From Streptomyces sp. NBC_00513 (GTDB lineage Bacteria; Actinomycetota; Actinomycetes; Streptomycetales; Streptomycetaceae), in the NCBI RefSeq assembly GCF_041431415.1, contig NZ_CP107845.1:3100001-3164000 (forward strand): a DNA stretch of 64,000 nucleotides. The letters run 5' to 3'. The notes under the pieces were generated by a model, which saw only the letters and a program-made list of their open reading frames with translations, did no database searches and was not told where the DNA came from. A program made the translations under genes and the position numbers. How positions within the stretch are numbered: position 1 is the stretch's first letter; each line of letters opens with the position of its first letter. Below are positions 18,142 to 25,813 of this stretch, piece by piece.

Positions 18142-18148
18142 TCCGCCC

Positions 18149-19321
18149 GTGAGCTCCTACCCGACCGGCGGCCCTCCGCAGAGAACACCGCAGACGACGA
18201 CACTGCGGCAGCGGCTCGCTGACCTGCGCGGCCCCGCCGTGCCGCCCCGCCCGCTCGACGCCCGGGCGCTGGCCGCGCTCGCCGCCAACCCGGGCTGCGG
18301 CAGACGGGCCCTGCTCGACGGGGCCGGGGTGGACAAGACCGCCCTCGCGCAGGCCCTCGGCTCCCCCGCCCCCTTCGGGCAGTCCCAGTTCGCCATAGTG
18401 CGCGGCAACTCCTTCGAGGCCAAGGTCAAGGGCGACGGCGGGGCCGAACTCCTGCGCCTGGTCCACGAACGGCTCGGCGCCGGGGGCGAGCCGCCCGGGC
18501 CGGCCACCCCGGTGCCCGATCTCACCGCCGCCGGCCCCGAGGGACGTGCCGCCCGCACGGCGCTGGCCCTGCGCGAGGCCACGGCCGCCGGGACCTGGAC
18601 GCTCCTCGACCACCCGATGCTGGCCTTGGAGGTGGCGGGCACGCCCGCGTACCTGGAGCCGGACGCCGTCGTCGTGCACCCCGACGGTCAGTGGACCGTC
18701 GTGGAGATCAAGTCGTTCCCGATGATCGACGGGGGCGCCGACGCGGCGAAGGTGGGCGCCGCCGCGCGGCAGGCCGCCGTGTACGTGCTGGCCCTGGAGA
18801 GGACCGCGGAGAAGCTGCCCGGCTCCACCGTGGGTCACCGGGTCGTGCTGGTCTGCCCCAAGGACTTCTCCAACCTGCCCACCGCGGCACTCGTCGACGT
18901 GCGGCGCGAACGCGCCGTGACCCGGCGCCAGTTGGAGCGGCTGACCCGCGTCGAGGAGCTGGCCGCCGCCCTGCCGGAGGGGACCTGCTTCGATCCCGCC
19001 CGGCCGGCCGAGGAACTGACCGAGGCGGTGTCCGCCGTCACCGCCGCGTACGCCCCCGAGTGCCTGGCCGCCTGCGAGCTGGCCTTCCACTGCCGGGAGC
19101 GGGCCCGCGACTCCGACGAGGTGACCGCGCTCGGCCGGTCCCTGCGGGGCGAACTGGGCGGTCTGACCACCGTGGAGGCGGCCCTCGCGGCGGCCTCCGG
19201 GGCGGGCCGCGCCGAGGACCCGATCGCGGCCGCGCTGCACCAGGCCGCCCGGCTGCGCGCCGAGGCCCTCGCCCTCGTCCCCGCCCGGACGTCCCCGGAG
19301 GCGACCGCATGCCCCTGCTGA
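18149..19321 (+). CDS. Fe-S-cluster PD-(D/E)XK nuclease, RecB/Cas4/Dna2 type
   Basis: A 390-residue nuclease. The core is EPDAVVVHPDG (Asp172), then TVVEIKSF (Glu186, Lys188) and RQAAVYVLAL with the QxxxY motif (Gln208, Tyr212), which is diagnostic of the RecB-family exonuclease subgroup. Four cysteines fit a 4Fe-4S site as in Cas4, AddB and Dna2: Cys50 in PGCGRRALLD and Cys305, Cys309, Cys315 in ECLAACELAFHC. The GTG at 18149 sits where transcription should begin, so the mRNA is probably leaderless; this decides the start. First gene of a three-gene overlapping operon with a helicase and preceded by a DNA-damage promoter, implying a DNA repair role. Confidence 0.85.
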   Translation: MSSYPTGGPPQRTPQTTTLRQRLADLRGPAVPPRPLDARALAALAANPGCGRRALLDGAGVDKTALAQALGSPAPFGQSQFAIVRGNSFEAKVKGDGGAELLRLVHERLGAGGEPPGPATPVPDLTAAGPEGRAARTALALREATAAGTWTLLDHPMLALEVAGTPAYLEPDAVVVHPDGQWTVVEIKSFPMIDGGADAAKVGAAARQAAVYVLALERTAEKLPGSTVGHRVVLVCPKDFSNLPTAALVDVRRERAVTRRQLERLTRVEELAAALPEGTCFDPARPAEELTEAVSAVTAAYAPECLAACELAFHCRERARDSDEVTALGRSLRGELGGLTTVEAALAAASGAGRAEDPIAAALHQAARLRAEALALVPARTSPEATACPC

Positions 19322-20886
19322 ACACCCTCGCGCGCCTGGAGGCGGTCCGGGCGGGCCGCGCCCAGGCACTGGCGACCGTGCGGCACCGGCATCTGAGCGA
19401 GCGCCCGCTGGTCGTCGTGCCGCTGACCACCGCCGGCGAGGCCGGGGCGCCGCTGGGCGCCCTGGTCGGCACCGATCCGGCGGAGCCGACGCTGCTCGTG
19501 GTCCCGCAGCCGCGCGACCGCGACCTGCGCTGGACGTTCCTCGCGGAGCTGGCCGACCTGGTCCTGCCGTACGTGGACGGGTACGCGGACGACGTCGAGC
19601 TCGTCGAGCGCAACGAGACCGATCCCGAGACGGGCGCCAAGAGCAAGGTCGCCGCCGAGCTGTGCCTGGACGCCCCCCAACTGATCGTGCCCAGCCGGGC
19701 GGGCGTGGAGTACGTACGGCTCCTCGGCCGGTCGATGCGGTTCCGGCGGACGGCCGAGGAGGACCCGGAGAACCCGTATCCGGCGCCGGCCCGGGTGCCG
19801 CTGCTGGGGCGCTGGTTCACGCACCTCGGGGAGCGGGCGCGGGTGCCCGGTTCCTCGATGCTGCTGTCGGCGACGGACCTGCTCGGTCGGCACTGGGCGA
19901 CGGGCCAGAGCAACCTGGAGGACCAGCACCTGGGCGCCCTGCTCGCCTGGATCGCCCCTCCGGAGGGGGAATCCGGCGCGGAGGCGGCCCTGCGCGCCGA
20001 GGTGGCCCGGGACCCGCGGGGCGGGCTGCTGGTCCCGCCCGCCGGACCGGCCACCGACCCCGCCTTCGACAACCGGCTGCTGGCCCCGGCGATGGCCCGC
20101 TACGACGCGGCGCGCGCCTCGGGCGATCCGGCCGCCGTCGAGCGGGCCGAGCGGGACGTCCGGGAACTCGTCGCGGACCAGATGCGCCCCACGTGGGAGG
20201 CGGTGTGGCGGGCGCTGGAGCTGGTGCGCGCGCTGCCCGCCGGGGAACGGACCGAGGAGCGCTGGACCCGCGACCGCTGGTCGTACACCGGGCACCGCGA
20301 CCGGGTGCGGGCCGGCGAGCCCCCGCAGCCGCGCCGCGACGACGCGGTGACGGCCGCCCAGAAGCTGGCCACGCGCGAGACCGAACAGGTCCGTCTCGAC
20401 GCCCAGGAGGCGCTGGACGACCCCCTGGTGATGGCGGGTCGGCGGCTGTCCGGGGAGGCCTTCGCCGGCGAGGTCACCGAAGTGGTCATGGAGTGGACGC
20501 AGGCCAAACGGCCGCGGCCGCGCCCGCTGGTGACGGTGGACACCGAGGACCGGCCGCAGCTGGCGGACGGCGGGGGCGGGAAGGTGTTCCGTTCGCTCGA
20601 CGGACGCCCGCAGGCGGCCGAGTTCGTGCGGTTCGAGGAGGCGGGGCGGATCGTGCTGCGGCTGCTCGACAAGATGGGCGGCGGCAAGGAGCCCACCCTG
20701 GGCTCGGTGCCGGAGAAGGGCGACCGGCTCTGCTGGACGCTGTTCGAGCACGACGCGCGCGGCGGCCCCAGGCTGCCCGAGCCGGAGAAGACCCCGTGGA
20801 CGCACGGCGGGCCGCCGGCGCACCTGAGCGCCGACCGACCGCACCTGCCCGCGCCCGATCCCGTGACCGCCGAGGACCTGTTGTGA
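19309..20886 (+). CDS. 525-residue protein of unknown function, middle gene of the nuclease-helicase operon
   Basis: I do not recognise this protein. It starts at ATG 19309, overlapping the nuclease gene by 13 bp, and its TGA overlaps the helicase GTG by 4 bp, so the three products are likely made together. It is soluble, acidic and rich in helices: RRFRRTAEEDPENPYPAP, ATGQSNLEDQHLGALLAWIA and a charged helix near RDVRELVADQMRPTWEAVWR stand out. Near the C-terminus, KVFRSLDGRPQAAEFVRFEE and a beta-rich stretch ending WTLFEHDARGG could be a nucleic-acid-binding or OB-like fold, but that is a guess. No Walker, nuclease or zinc motif is visible. Confidence 0.8.
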   Translation: MPLLNTLARLEAVRAGRAQALATVRHRHLSERPLVVVPLTTAGEAGAPLGALVGTDPAEPTLLVVPQPRDRDLRWTFLAELADLVLPYVDGYADDVELVERNETDPETGAKSKVAAELCLDAPQLIVPSRAGVEYVRLLGRSMRFRRTAEEDPENPYPAPARVPLLGRWFTHLGERARVPGSSMLLSATDLLGRHWATGQSNLEDQHLGALLAWIAPPEGESGAEAALRAEVARDPRGGLLVPPAGPATDPAFDNRLLAPAMARYDAARASGDPAAVERAERDVRELVADQMRPTWEAVWRALELVRALPAGERTEERWTRDRWSYTGHRDRVRAGEPPQPRRDDAVTAAQKLATRETEQVRLDAQEALDDPLVMAGRRLSGEAFAGEVTEVVMEWTQAKRPRPRPLVTVDTEDRPQLADGGGGKVFRSLDGRPQAAEFVRFEEAGRIVLRLLDKMGGGKEPTLGSVPEKGDRLCWTLFEHDARGGPRLPEPEKTPWTHGGPPAHLSADRPHLPAPDPVTAEDLL

Positions 20887-22211
20887 GTTTCGATCCGGGA
20901 GCGGCCGCAGACCGGGCGACCGCCGCCATCCTGCACGACACCCTGCACGGCGCGGATCGGGGCGTGGTCGTCGACTCCCCGCCGGGCGCCGGCAAGTCCA
21001 CGCTCGTGGTCCGGGCCGCCCGGGAGCTGGCCGCCGCCGGGCGCCGGCTGATGGTGGTCGCGCAGACGAACGCGCAGGTCGACGACCTGGTGTTGCGGTT
21101 GCACGGCAAGGATCCGGGGCTGAAGGTCGGCCGGCTGCACAGCAGCGACGGCGACGCCTACGACCCGGCGCTGCGCGAGCTGCCCTCGGTGACCCTGTCG
21201 GCGAAGCCGGCCGACCTCGCCGAGCTGCCGATCACCATCTCGACGGCGGCGAAGTGGGCGTACGTGAAGGACACGGATCCGTGGGAGCACGCCATCGTGG
21301 ACGAGGCCTACCAGATGCGTTCCGACGCGCTGTTGGCCGTGGCCGGGCTGTTCGAGCGGGCGCTGTTCGTGGGCGACCCCGGGCAGCTCGACCCGTTCAG
21401 CGTGGTCGGCGCGGAGCAGTGGGCCGGGCTGTCGTACGACCCCTCCGCCTCGGCGGTGTCCACCCTGCTGGCGCACAACCCGCACCTGCCGCAGCACCGG
21501 CTGCCGGTGTCCTGGCGGCTGCCCGCGTCGGCCGCGCCGCTGGTGTCGCGGGCGTTCTACCCGTACAGCCGGTTCCGCAGCGGCACCGGCCCCGGTGAGC
21601 GGAAGCTGTCGTACGGGGTCGCCTCGGACGGTTCGGGGCCGGACCGGGTGTTGGACGAGGCCGCGGAGTCGGGCTGGGGCCTGCTGGAGCTGCCCGCGCG
21701 ACACACGCCGCGGACGGACCCGGAGGCGGTGCGGGCGGTGGCCCTGGTGGTGCGCCGGGCGCTGGACCGGGGTGCGGTGACGGAGGACGAACAGTCGGCG
21801 GGACCCGCGCCGTTGACCGCCGACCGGATCGCGGTGGGCACCGCCCACCGGGACCAGGCCGCCGCCGTGCGGGCGGCGCTGACGGCGCTGGGCGTCCCGG
21901 GGGTGACGGTGGACACCGCGAACCGGCTCCAGGGACGGGAGTTCGACCTGACGGTGGTGCTGCACCCGCTGTCGGGGCGGCCGGACGCGACCGCGTTCCA
22001 CCTGGAGACGGGGCGGTTGTGCGTGCTGGCGTCCCGACACCGGCACGCCTGTGTGGTGGTGGCCCGGGCGGGCATAGCGGAACTCCTGGACGACCATCCG
22101 TCCTCGGAGCCGGTACAGCTGGGGGTGACGGTGAAGTTCCCGGACGGCTGGGAGGCCAACCACTCGGTGCTGGCGCACCTGGCGGAGCATCGGGTGGCCT
22201 GGCGGCCCTGA
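20883..22211 (+). CDS. SF1 DNA/RNA helicase, UPF1/Dna2-like
   Basis: A 442-residue superfamily 1 helicase. Walker A is DSPPGAGKSTL (Lys38), motif Ia VVAQTNAQVDDL, motif II AIVDEAYQM (Asp140, Glu141), motif III FVGDPGQLDPF (Gln168), motif IV region RLPVSWRLPASA, motif V VDTANRLQGREFDLTVVL, and motif VI region LASRHRHACVVVA. The order and spelling match the AAA_11/AAA_12 (UPF1-like) group, to which the Dna2 motor belongs. It is short, with no large accessory domains. The GTG start overlaps the previous stop. It would translocate on DNA and feed the nuclease encoded two genes upstream. Confidence 0.88.
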   Translation: MSFDPGAAADRATAAILHDTLHGADRGVVVDSPPGAGKSTLVVRAARELAAAGRRLMVVAQTNAQVDDLVLRLHGKDPGLKVGRLHSSDGDAYDPALRELPSVTLSAKPADLAELPITISTAAKWAYVKDTDPWEHAIVDEAYQMRSDALLAVAGLFERALFVGDPGQLDPFSVVGAEQWAGLSYDPSASAVSTLLAHNPHLPQHRLPVSWRLPASAAPLVSRAFYPYSRFRSGTGPGERKLSYGVASDGSGPDRVLDEAAESGWGLLELPARHTPRTDPEAVRAVALVVRRALDRGAVTEDEQSAGPAPLTADRIAVGTAHRDQAAAVRAALTALGVPGVTVDTANRLQGREFDLTVVLHPLSGRPDATAFHLETGRLCVLASRHRHACVVVARAGIAELLDDHPSSEPVQLGVTVKFPDGWEANHSVLAHLAEHRVAWRP

Positions 22212-22358
22212 GGCGGGAGTTCGGGCGCCGACGTCCTCGGTGGGGCCGCGCCCGCCCGGTTGTGGCGCCTCACCCGTCCGCGGCTTTGCCGGGGGGCCAC
22301 GTCACCCACCAGACTGCCCCCGACACACCGCACCGACAGCCGAAGGAACGAACGCCCC

Positions 22359-22916
22359 ATGACCCGTCTGCACGTCATTTACGCCGCGACCCGCCCCACC
22401 TCCTCCGGGCGCCCGCTCGCCGAGTGGGTCGTCGGCAGGGCCCGCGAGCACGGCGCGTTCGAGGTCACCCCGATCGATCTCGCCGAGATCGCGCTGCCCT
22501 TCCTGGACGAGCCGGAGTACGCCTCCAGCGGCATCTACACCCATCCGCACACGCTGGCGTGGAGCGCGCTGATCGACGCGTCCGACGCCGTGCTGTTCGT
22601 CCTGCCGATGTACAACGGCGGCTACACCGCCCCCTTCAAGAACGCCATCGACTTCCTCTACCGCGAGTGGCGGGGCAAGCCGGTCGGCATCGTCAGCTAC
22701 AGCGCGGGCCCGACCGGCGGAGCGCCCGCCGCCGAGATGCTGCGCCCGGTCCTGACCCGTCTGGGCATGCTGCCCGCCGAGCGGTCGGTGGCCGTCCCCG
22801 GCATCAACGCGCTGGTCACGGACGAGGGATTCGAGGCTCCGGAGGGGCTCGCGGAGGGGCTCACCGGCGTGTTCGACGACATCGCGGCGCTCGCGAAGGA
22901 GCCGGCGGGCGTCTGA
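22359..22916 (+). CDS. NAD(P)H-dependent FMN reductase-like flavoprotein
   Basis: A 185-residue flavodoxin-fold protein. It begins with the strand HVIYAATRPTSSGRPLAEWV, the FMN-phosphate loop, and contains LFVLPMYNGGYTAPFKNAID, the family signature of NADPH-dependent FMN reductases, followed by KPVGIVSYSAGPTGGAPAAE. It probably reduces FMN or quinone-like compounds with NAD(P)H. GAAGGA precedes the ATG. Monocistronic as far as can be seen. Confidence 0.85.
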   Translation: MTRLHVIYAATRPTSSGRPLAEWVVGRAREHGAFEVTPIDLAEIALPFLDEPEYASSGIYTHPHTLAWSALIDASDAVLFVLPMYNGGYTAPFKNAIDFLYREWRGKPVGIVSYSAGPTGGAPAAEMLRPVLTRLGMLPAERSVAVPGINALVTDEGFEAPEGLAEGLTGVFDDIAALAKEPAGV

Positions 22917-22998
22917 CACCCCGGGTGCACTCTTGCGCGACGTTGGACAATGGAGGGTGGCCCTGAAGGGACGACGTACGCGCAGCAGGAGGACACGC

Positions 22999-23346
22999 AT
23001 GGCAGAGCCCGAGCGCACCGAGCGGAGGTTGCGGCCCGCGCCGCTGCTCTTCGAGCCTTCCGAGGTGGCAACGGACCCGGAGCACTTCTTCGACCTGGAG
23101 TCGATGGACGACCCGCGGGAGCTGCTGACCCGTGCGACCGAGCTGACGCTGGCCTTCCGGGCGGCCCAGGAGCGCGCGGTGGAGTTCCAGGCCGTCGCCG
23201 CGGCGCAGCTGGCCGACCCGCGCCGGTTCGACCGGCTGCCCGCGGCGGCCATCGCGGAGCAGGCGGAGTGGACCGAGGACTACGCGGTCAAGATGATCGA
23301 GTTCGGCGAGACCCTGCTGCGGGACGGCCACCCGGACGGCCCCTAG
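22999..23346 (+). CDS. small conserved hypothetical protein
   Basis: A 115-residue soluble, acidic protein with no domain I recognise. It is mainly helical: ELLTRATELTLAFRAAQERA and AIAEQAEWTEDYAVKMIEFG. AGGAGGA lies 7 bp before the ATG, supporting the start. It stands between the FMN reductase and a prim-pol-like gene on the same strand. Confidence 0.7.
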   Translation: MAEPERTERRLRPAPLLFEPSEVATDPEHFFDLESMDDPRELLTRATELTLAFRAAQERAVEFQAVAAAQLADPRRFDRLPAAAIAEQAEWTEDYAVKMIEFGETLLRDGHPDGP

Positions 23347-23509
23347 GCCCTGGCGAACCGAGGCCGGCCGTACGCCGCATCCGGATCCGGGTGCGGCGCA
23401 CGTCACATCTGGCATATGCGGGGCGCACCATACCCCCGGCCGGTCGCCCCTGTCCCGGATTCCGGTAACTCCCCGGATTGGTCGGGCTACCCCCGGTAGA
23501 CCTGGGGGC

Positions 23510-24070
23510 ATGACGACTCTGACAGGCTGCGCCGCCCTCGAAGTCCGCACCTCCCCCGCGTCCGCGACCCTCGTCACCTCCGAGGGCGCGGCCTGGCTCG
23601 CCTCCGCGTGCGCCCTGCCCCACGACACGCTCGCCGCGTGGCGGGCGCGGCCCGCCGCTCCGGCCGCGCTGCCCTGCGGGACCGCCTTCGACGTCGTCAA
23701 CGTCCCGCTCGTGCTCGGGCGCCGCATGCTCGACCTGCTGTGGGCCGAGGGGCCCGGTTCCGGGCCCGCCGCCGTGCACCGCGGCCGGACGCTGCTCTTC
23801 GCCGCGCCGGGCACCGCCCAGCGGCTGCCGGCGCTGCTCGCCTGGGAGGAGTGGGGCGAGAGCACGGCCGCCCCGCTCTGTCACGGCCGGGGCGACGCGG
23901 TCACCGTGCCCCCGCTGGCGCCCTCTCCGGGGCCGTCCCGCTGGCTGGTGGCCCCGGACTCCCGGCGGCCCTGGCTGCCGGGCGCCGATTCGCTGCTCTG
24001 GGCCTTCCTGCACGCCGCCCGCCTGCAGGTATCGATTTTTGGTTCGGCCGATCCTGATGCTAATGTCTAG
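23510..24070 (+). CDS. protein related to Streptomyces prim-pol-type proteins, function unknown
   Basis: A 186-residue protein. Segments GTAFDVVNVPLVLGRRML, LLFAAPGTAQRLPALLAWEE, LCHGRGDAVTVPPL and SRWLVAPDSRRPWLPG follow the order seen in the small Streptomyces proteins annotated as bifunctional DNA primase/polymerase, but I cannot find the catalytic acidic pair of a primase, so enzymatic activity is doubtful. The stop codon lies 12 bp before a tRNA gene, and the likely tRNA -10 element (TAATGT, 24061-24066) is inside the last codons. Confidence 0.6.
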   Translation: MTTLTGCAALEVRTSPASATLVTSEGAAWLASACALPHDTLAAWRARPAAPAALPCGTAFDVVNVPLVLGRRMLDLLWAEGPGSGPAAVHRGRTLLFAAPGTAQRLPALLAWEEWGESTAAPLCHGRGDAVTVPPLAPSPGPSRWLVAPDSRRPWLPGADSLLWAFLHAARLQVSIFGSADPDANV

Positions 24071-24081
24071 CTCGTCACCAA

Positions 24082-24155
24082 GCGCCGCTAGCTCAGTTGG
24101 TTAGAGCAGCTGACTCTTAATCAGCGGGTCCGGGGTTCGAGTCCCTGGCGGCGCA
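24082..24155 (+). tRNA. tRNA-Lys(CTT), copy 1
   Basis: A 74-nt cloverleaf: acceptor GCGCCGC pairs with GCGGCGC, discriminator A, anticodon stem GCTGA/TCAGC around loop CTCTTAA with anticodon CTT at 24116-24118, and T loop TTCGAGT. No CCA is encoded. It is identical to two other copies at 32452-32525 and 39419-39492; copies 1 and 3 also share GTCACCAA directly upstream and CAGACG downstream. Confidence 0.97.
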
Positions 24156-24164
24156 CAGACGGAG

Positions 24165-24195
24165 AAAGGCCCCCACGCGAGTGGGGGCCTTTTTC
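24165..24195 (+). terminator. rho-independent terminator of tRNA-Lys copy 1
   Basis: A perfect 12-bp stem AAAGGCCCCCAC with loop GCGA, followed by a short T run. It also separates the tRNA from the convergent protease gene. Confidence 0.9.
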
Positions 24196-24231
24196 GTGCC
24201 CGCGATGCCCTTCGGACCGGGGCCCGCGCGG

Positions 24232-25467
24232 CTACGTGGTGATCTTCACGGTGTACGCGCCGGACTGGGTCCGGTCCGCCACCTCGATGCGGATCCGTTC
24301 CCCCGGCACCGTGAACGTCTCGCCGACCTCCAGCGGGGCGTCCGCCAGCGGCGGGTACACGGACCGGTCCCAGCAGGCCTCGGTGCCCGGATGCCCGTCC
24401 AGTACCTCGATCGGCCCGCCGCCCGAGGCCGGCTCGTTGCGGACCCGGTAGATCAGGACGCCTTCGGTGCAGGTGTCCCCGTCGTTGCCGGCGGAGCCCC
24501 GGGCCTCGATGGCGATGGCGCTGCCGGGGCCGGTGCGGACCACGGCCAGCCGGGTGCCGCCGGTACCTCCGTTGGGCACGCCCTCCGCGAGCGGTTGCAG
24601 GGTGTGCAGCGAGGAGCCGGAGCGCACGCAGTCGACCTGGGAGGGGCTCAGCCAGCCCAGCTTCCACTTGTGCCAGGCGAACAGGTCCGGGGCCATGCCG
24701 AACTGGCTGCCCATGACGTCCCAGTCGCCGACGTACGTGTCCCAGTCGCCCTTGCCGTCGGACGGTCGGTGGTAGAGGTCGGGCAGGTCGAAGACGTGCC
24801 CGGTCTCGTGGGCGAGGACGTTGCGGTCCGGCGGGTGCTGCTCGAAGACGGTGACGATCCGCCGCAGGTCCGTGCCGTCGGCCCGGATGGGCCGGTCGAA
24901 GTTGACGACCTTCGTGGCGTCCGAGTCCACCCCGGGCGCGTCCGGGTCGGCGACGAAGTACACGACGTCGTACTGACTGAAGTCCACCTCGGGGTCGGCG
25001 GTGGCGACGGCGTCCCGCAGGTAGGCCGCCCGGTCCTCGGGGGCCCAGTCGCGCTGTATGCCGTACGCCGTGGACGGCTTGGGCATGCGGATCCACTGCC
25101 TCCGCGGGTGCGGGACCAGCCGGAAGCGCCCGTACGAGGCCCGCTGGAAGAACTCGCTGGTGGCGGGGAAGTAGTCGCCGGTCAGCTGCTCGGGGGTGAC
25201 GGCGGTGCGATGGTCGGGGAAGGAGAGGAAGACCATGACCGCGTTCAGGGTGCGCTCGGGCCTGGGGTAGGCGCCGTTCCAGGTGTCCAGCCCGAGGGAG
25301 TGGTGCGCCGCCGTACGGGTCAGCGCGCAGGGACCGGCGCCGGAGGCGGACGCCGCGGGGGTGGCGACGAGCGACATCGCGGCGAGCGCCGCCATGGAAG
25401 TGACGACGGCCGCCGTACTTCGGATGCGGGAGCGGTCCACTCCCCCGGGTGTCTGCTGTCGCGGCAC
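24232..25467 (-). CDS. secreted M6-like zinc metalloprotease
   Basis: A 411-residue exported protein. The signal peptide is MSSR-like with core VVTSMAALAAMSLVATPAASA (about residues 20-41). The zinc-binding motif is LAHETGHVFDLPDLY (His220, Glu221, His224), the extended HExxHxxxxxD of the immune-inhibitor-A/M6 group, and GDWDVMGSQFG is the Met-turn. A C-terminal beta-rich domain follows. GTG 25467 is chosen because GGAGGTC lies just upstream. It should degrade proteins outside the cell. Confidence 0.8.
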   Translation of the reverse strand: MPRQQTPGGVDRSRIRSTAAVVTSMAALAAMSLVATPAASASGAGPCALTRTAAHHSLGLDTWNGAYPRPERTLNAVMVFLSFPDHRTAVTPEQLTGDYFPATSEFFQRASYGRFRLVPHPRRQWIRMPKPSTAYGIQRDWAPEDRAAYLRDAVATADPEVDFSQYDVVYFVADPDAPGVDSDATKVVNFDRPIRADGTDLRRIVTVFEQHPPDRNVLAHETGHVFDLPDLYHRPSDGKGDWDTYVGDWDVMGSQFGMAPDLFAWHKWKLGWLSPSQVDCVRSGSSLHTLQPLAEGVPNGGTGGTRLAVVRTGPGSAIAIEARGSAGNDGDTCTEGVLIYRVRNEPASGGGPIEVLDGHPGTEACWDRSVYPPLADAPLEVGETFTVPGERIRIEVADRTQSGAYTVKITT

Positions 25468-25813
25468 ATCGACCTCCGGTGGTGGATTTGTACCCTTCCA
25501 TCCACCTTGAGGCGATTGTCTTACCAATGCCCTGTTCCGCTGCCCCACACGAGTGAGCGATACGTCAAGTCGGTGACCCCCGGACTTCACGGACGCGCCT
25601 ACAGAACGTCACGACCGGTCACGGGAGATCAGTTGCGACCCCCGGGCGTTCACAGCCGCGCAGGAACGATCACGCGTCGATCGGCCGGCGATCCGTCATC
25701 ACCGCGAACCACCGCCCTCCGTACGGCGACGCCGCTGGATAGGGCCGTCCGGCAGCCTCTATGATCGGCACACTTTCCTGCACGGACACTCACGAGCACT
25801 GCGGGAGCCAACG
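25468..25813. other. divergent intergenic region
   Basis: About 345 bp between the divergent protease and GGDEF-EAL genes. It must hold both promoters. I see no gene, no strong palindrome and no tandem repeat. Confidence 0.5.

Noticed and set aside
18149..19321. A Cas4-like nuclease suggesting a CRISPR locus.
   Set aside because: The Fe-S nuclease motif is shared by AddB, Dna2 and other RecB-family proteins. No cas1, cas2, effector gene or repeat-spacer array is present, and the neighbours are a helicase and a DNA-damage promoter.
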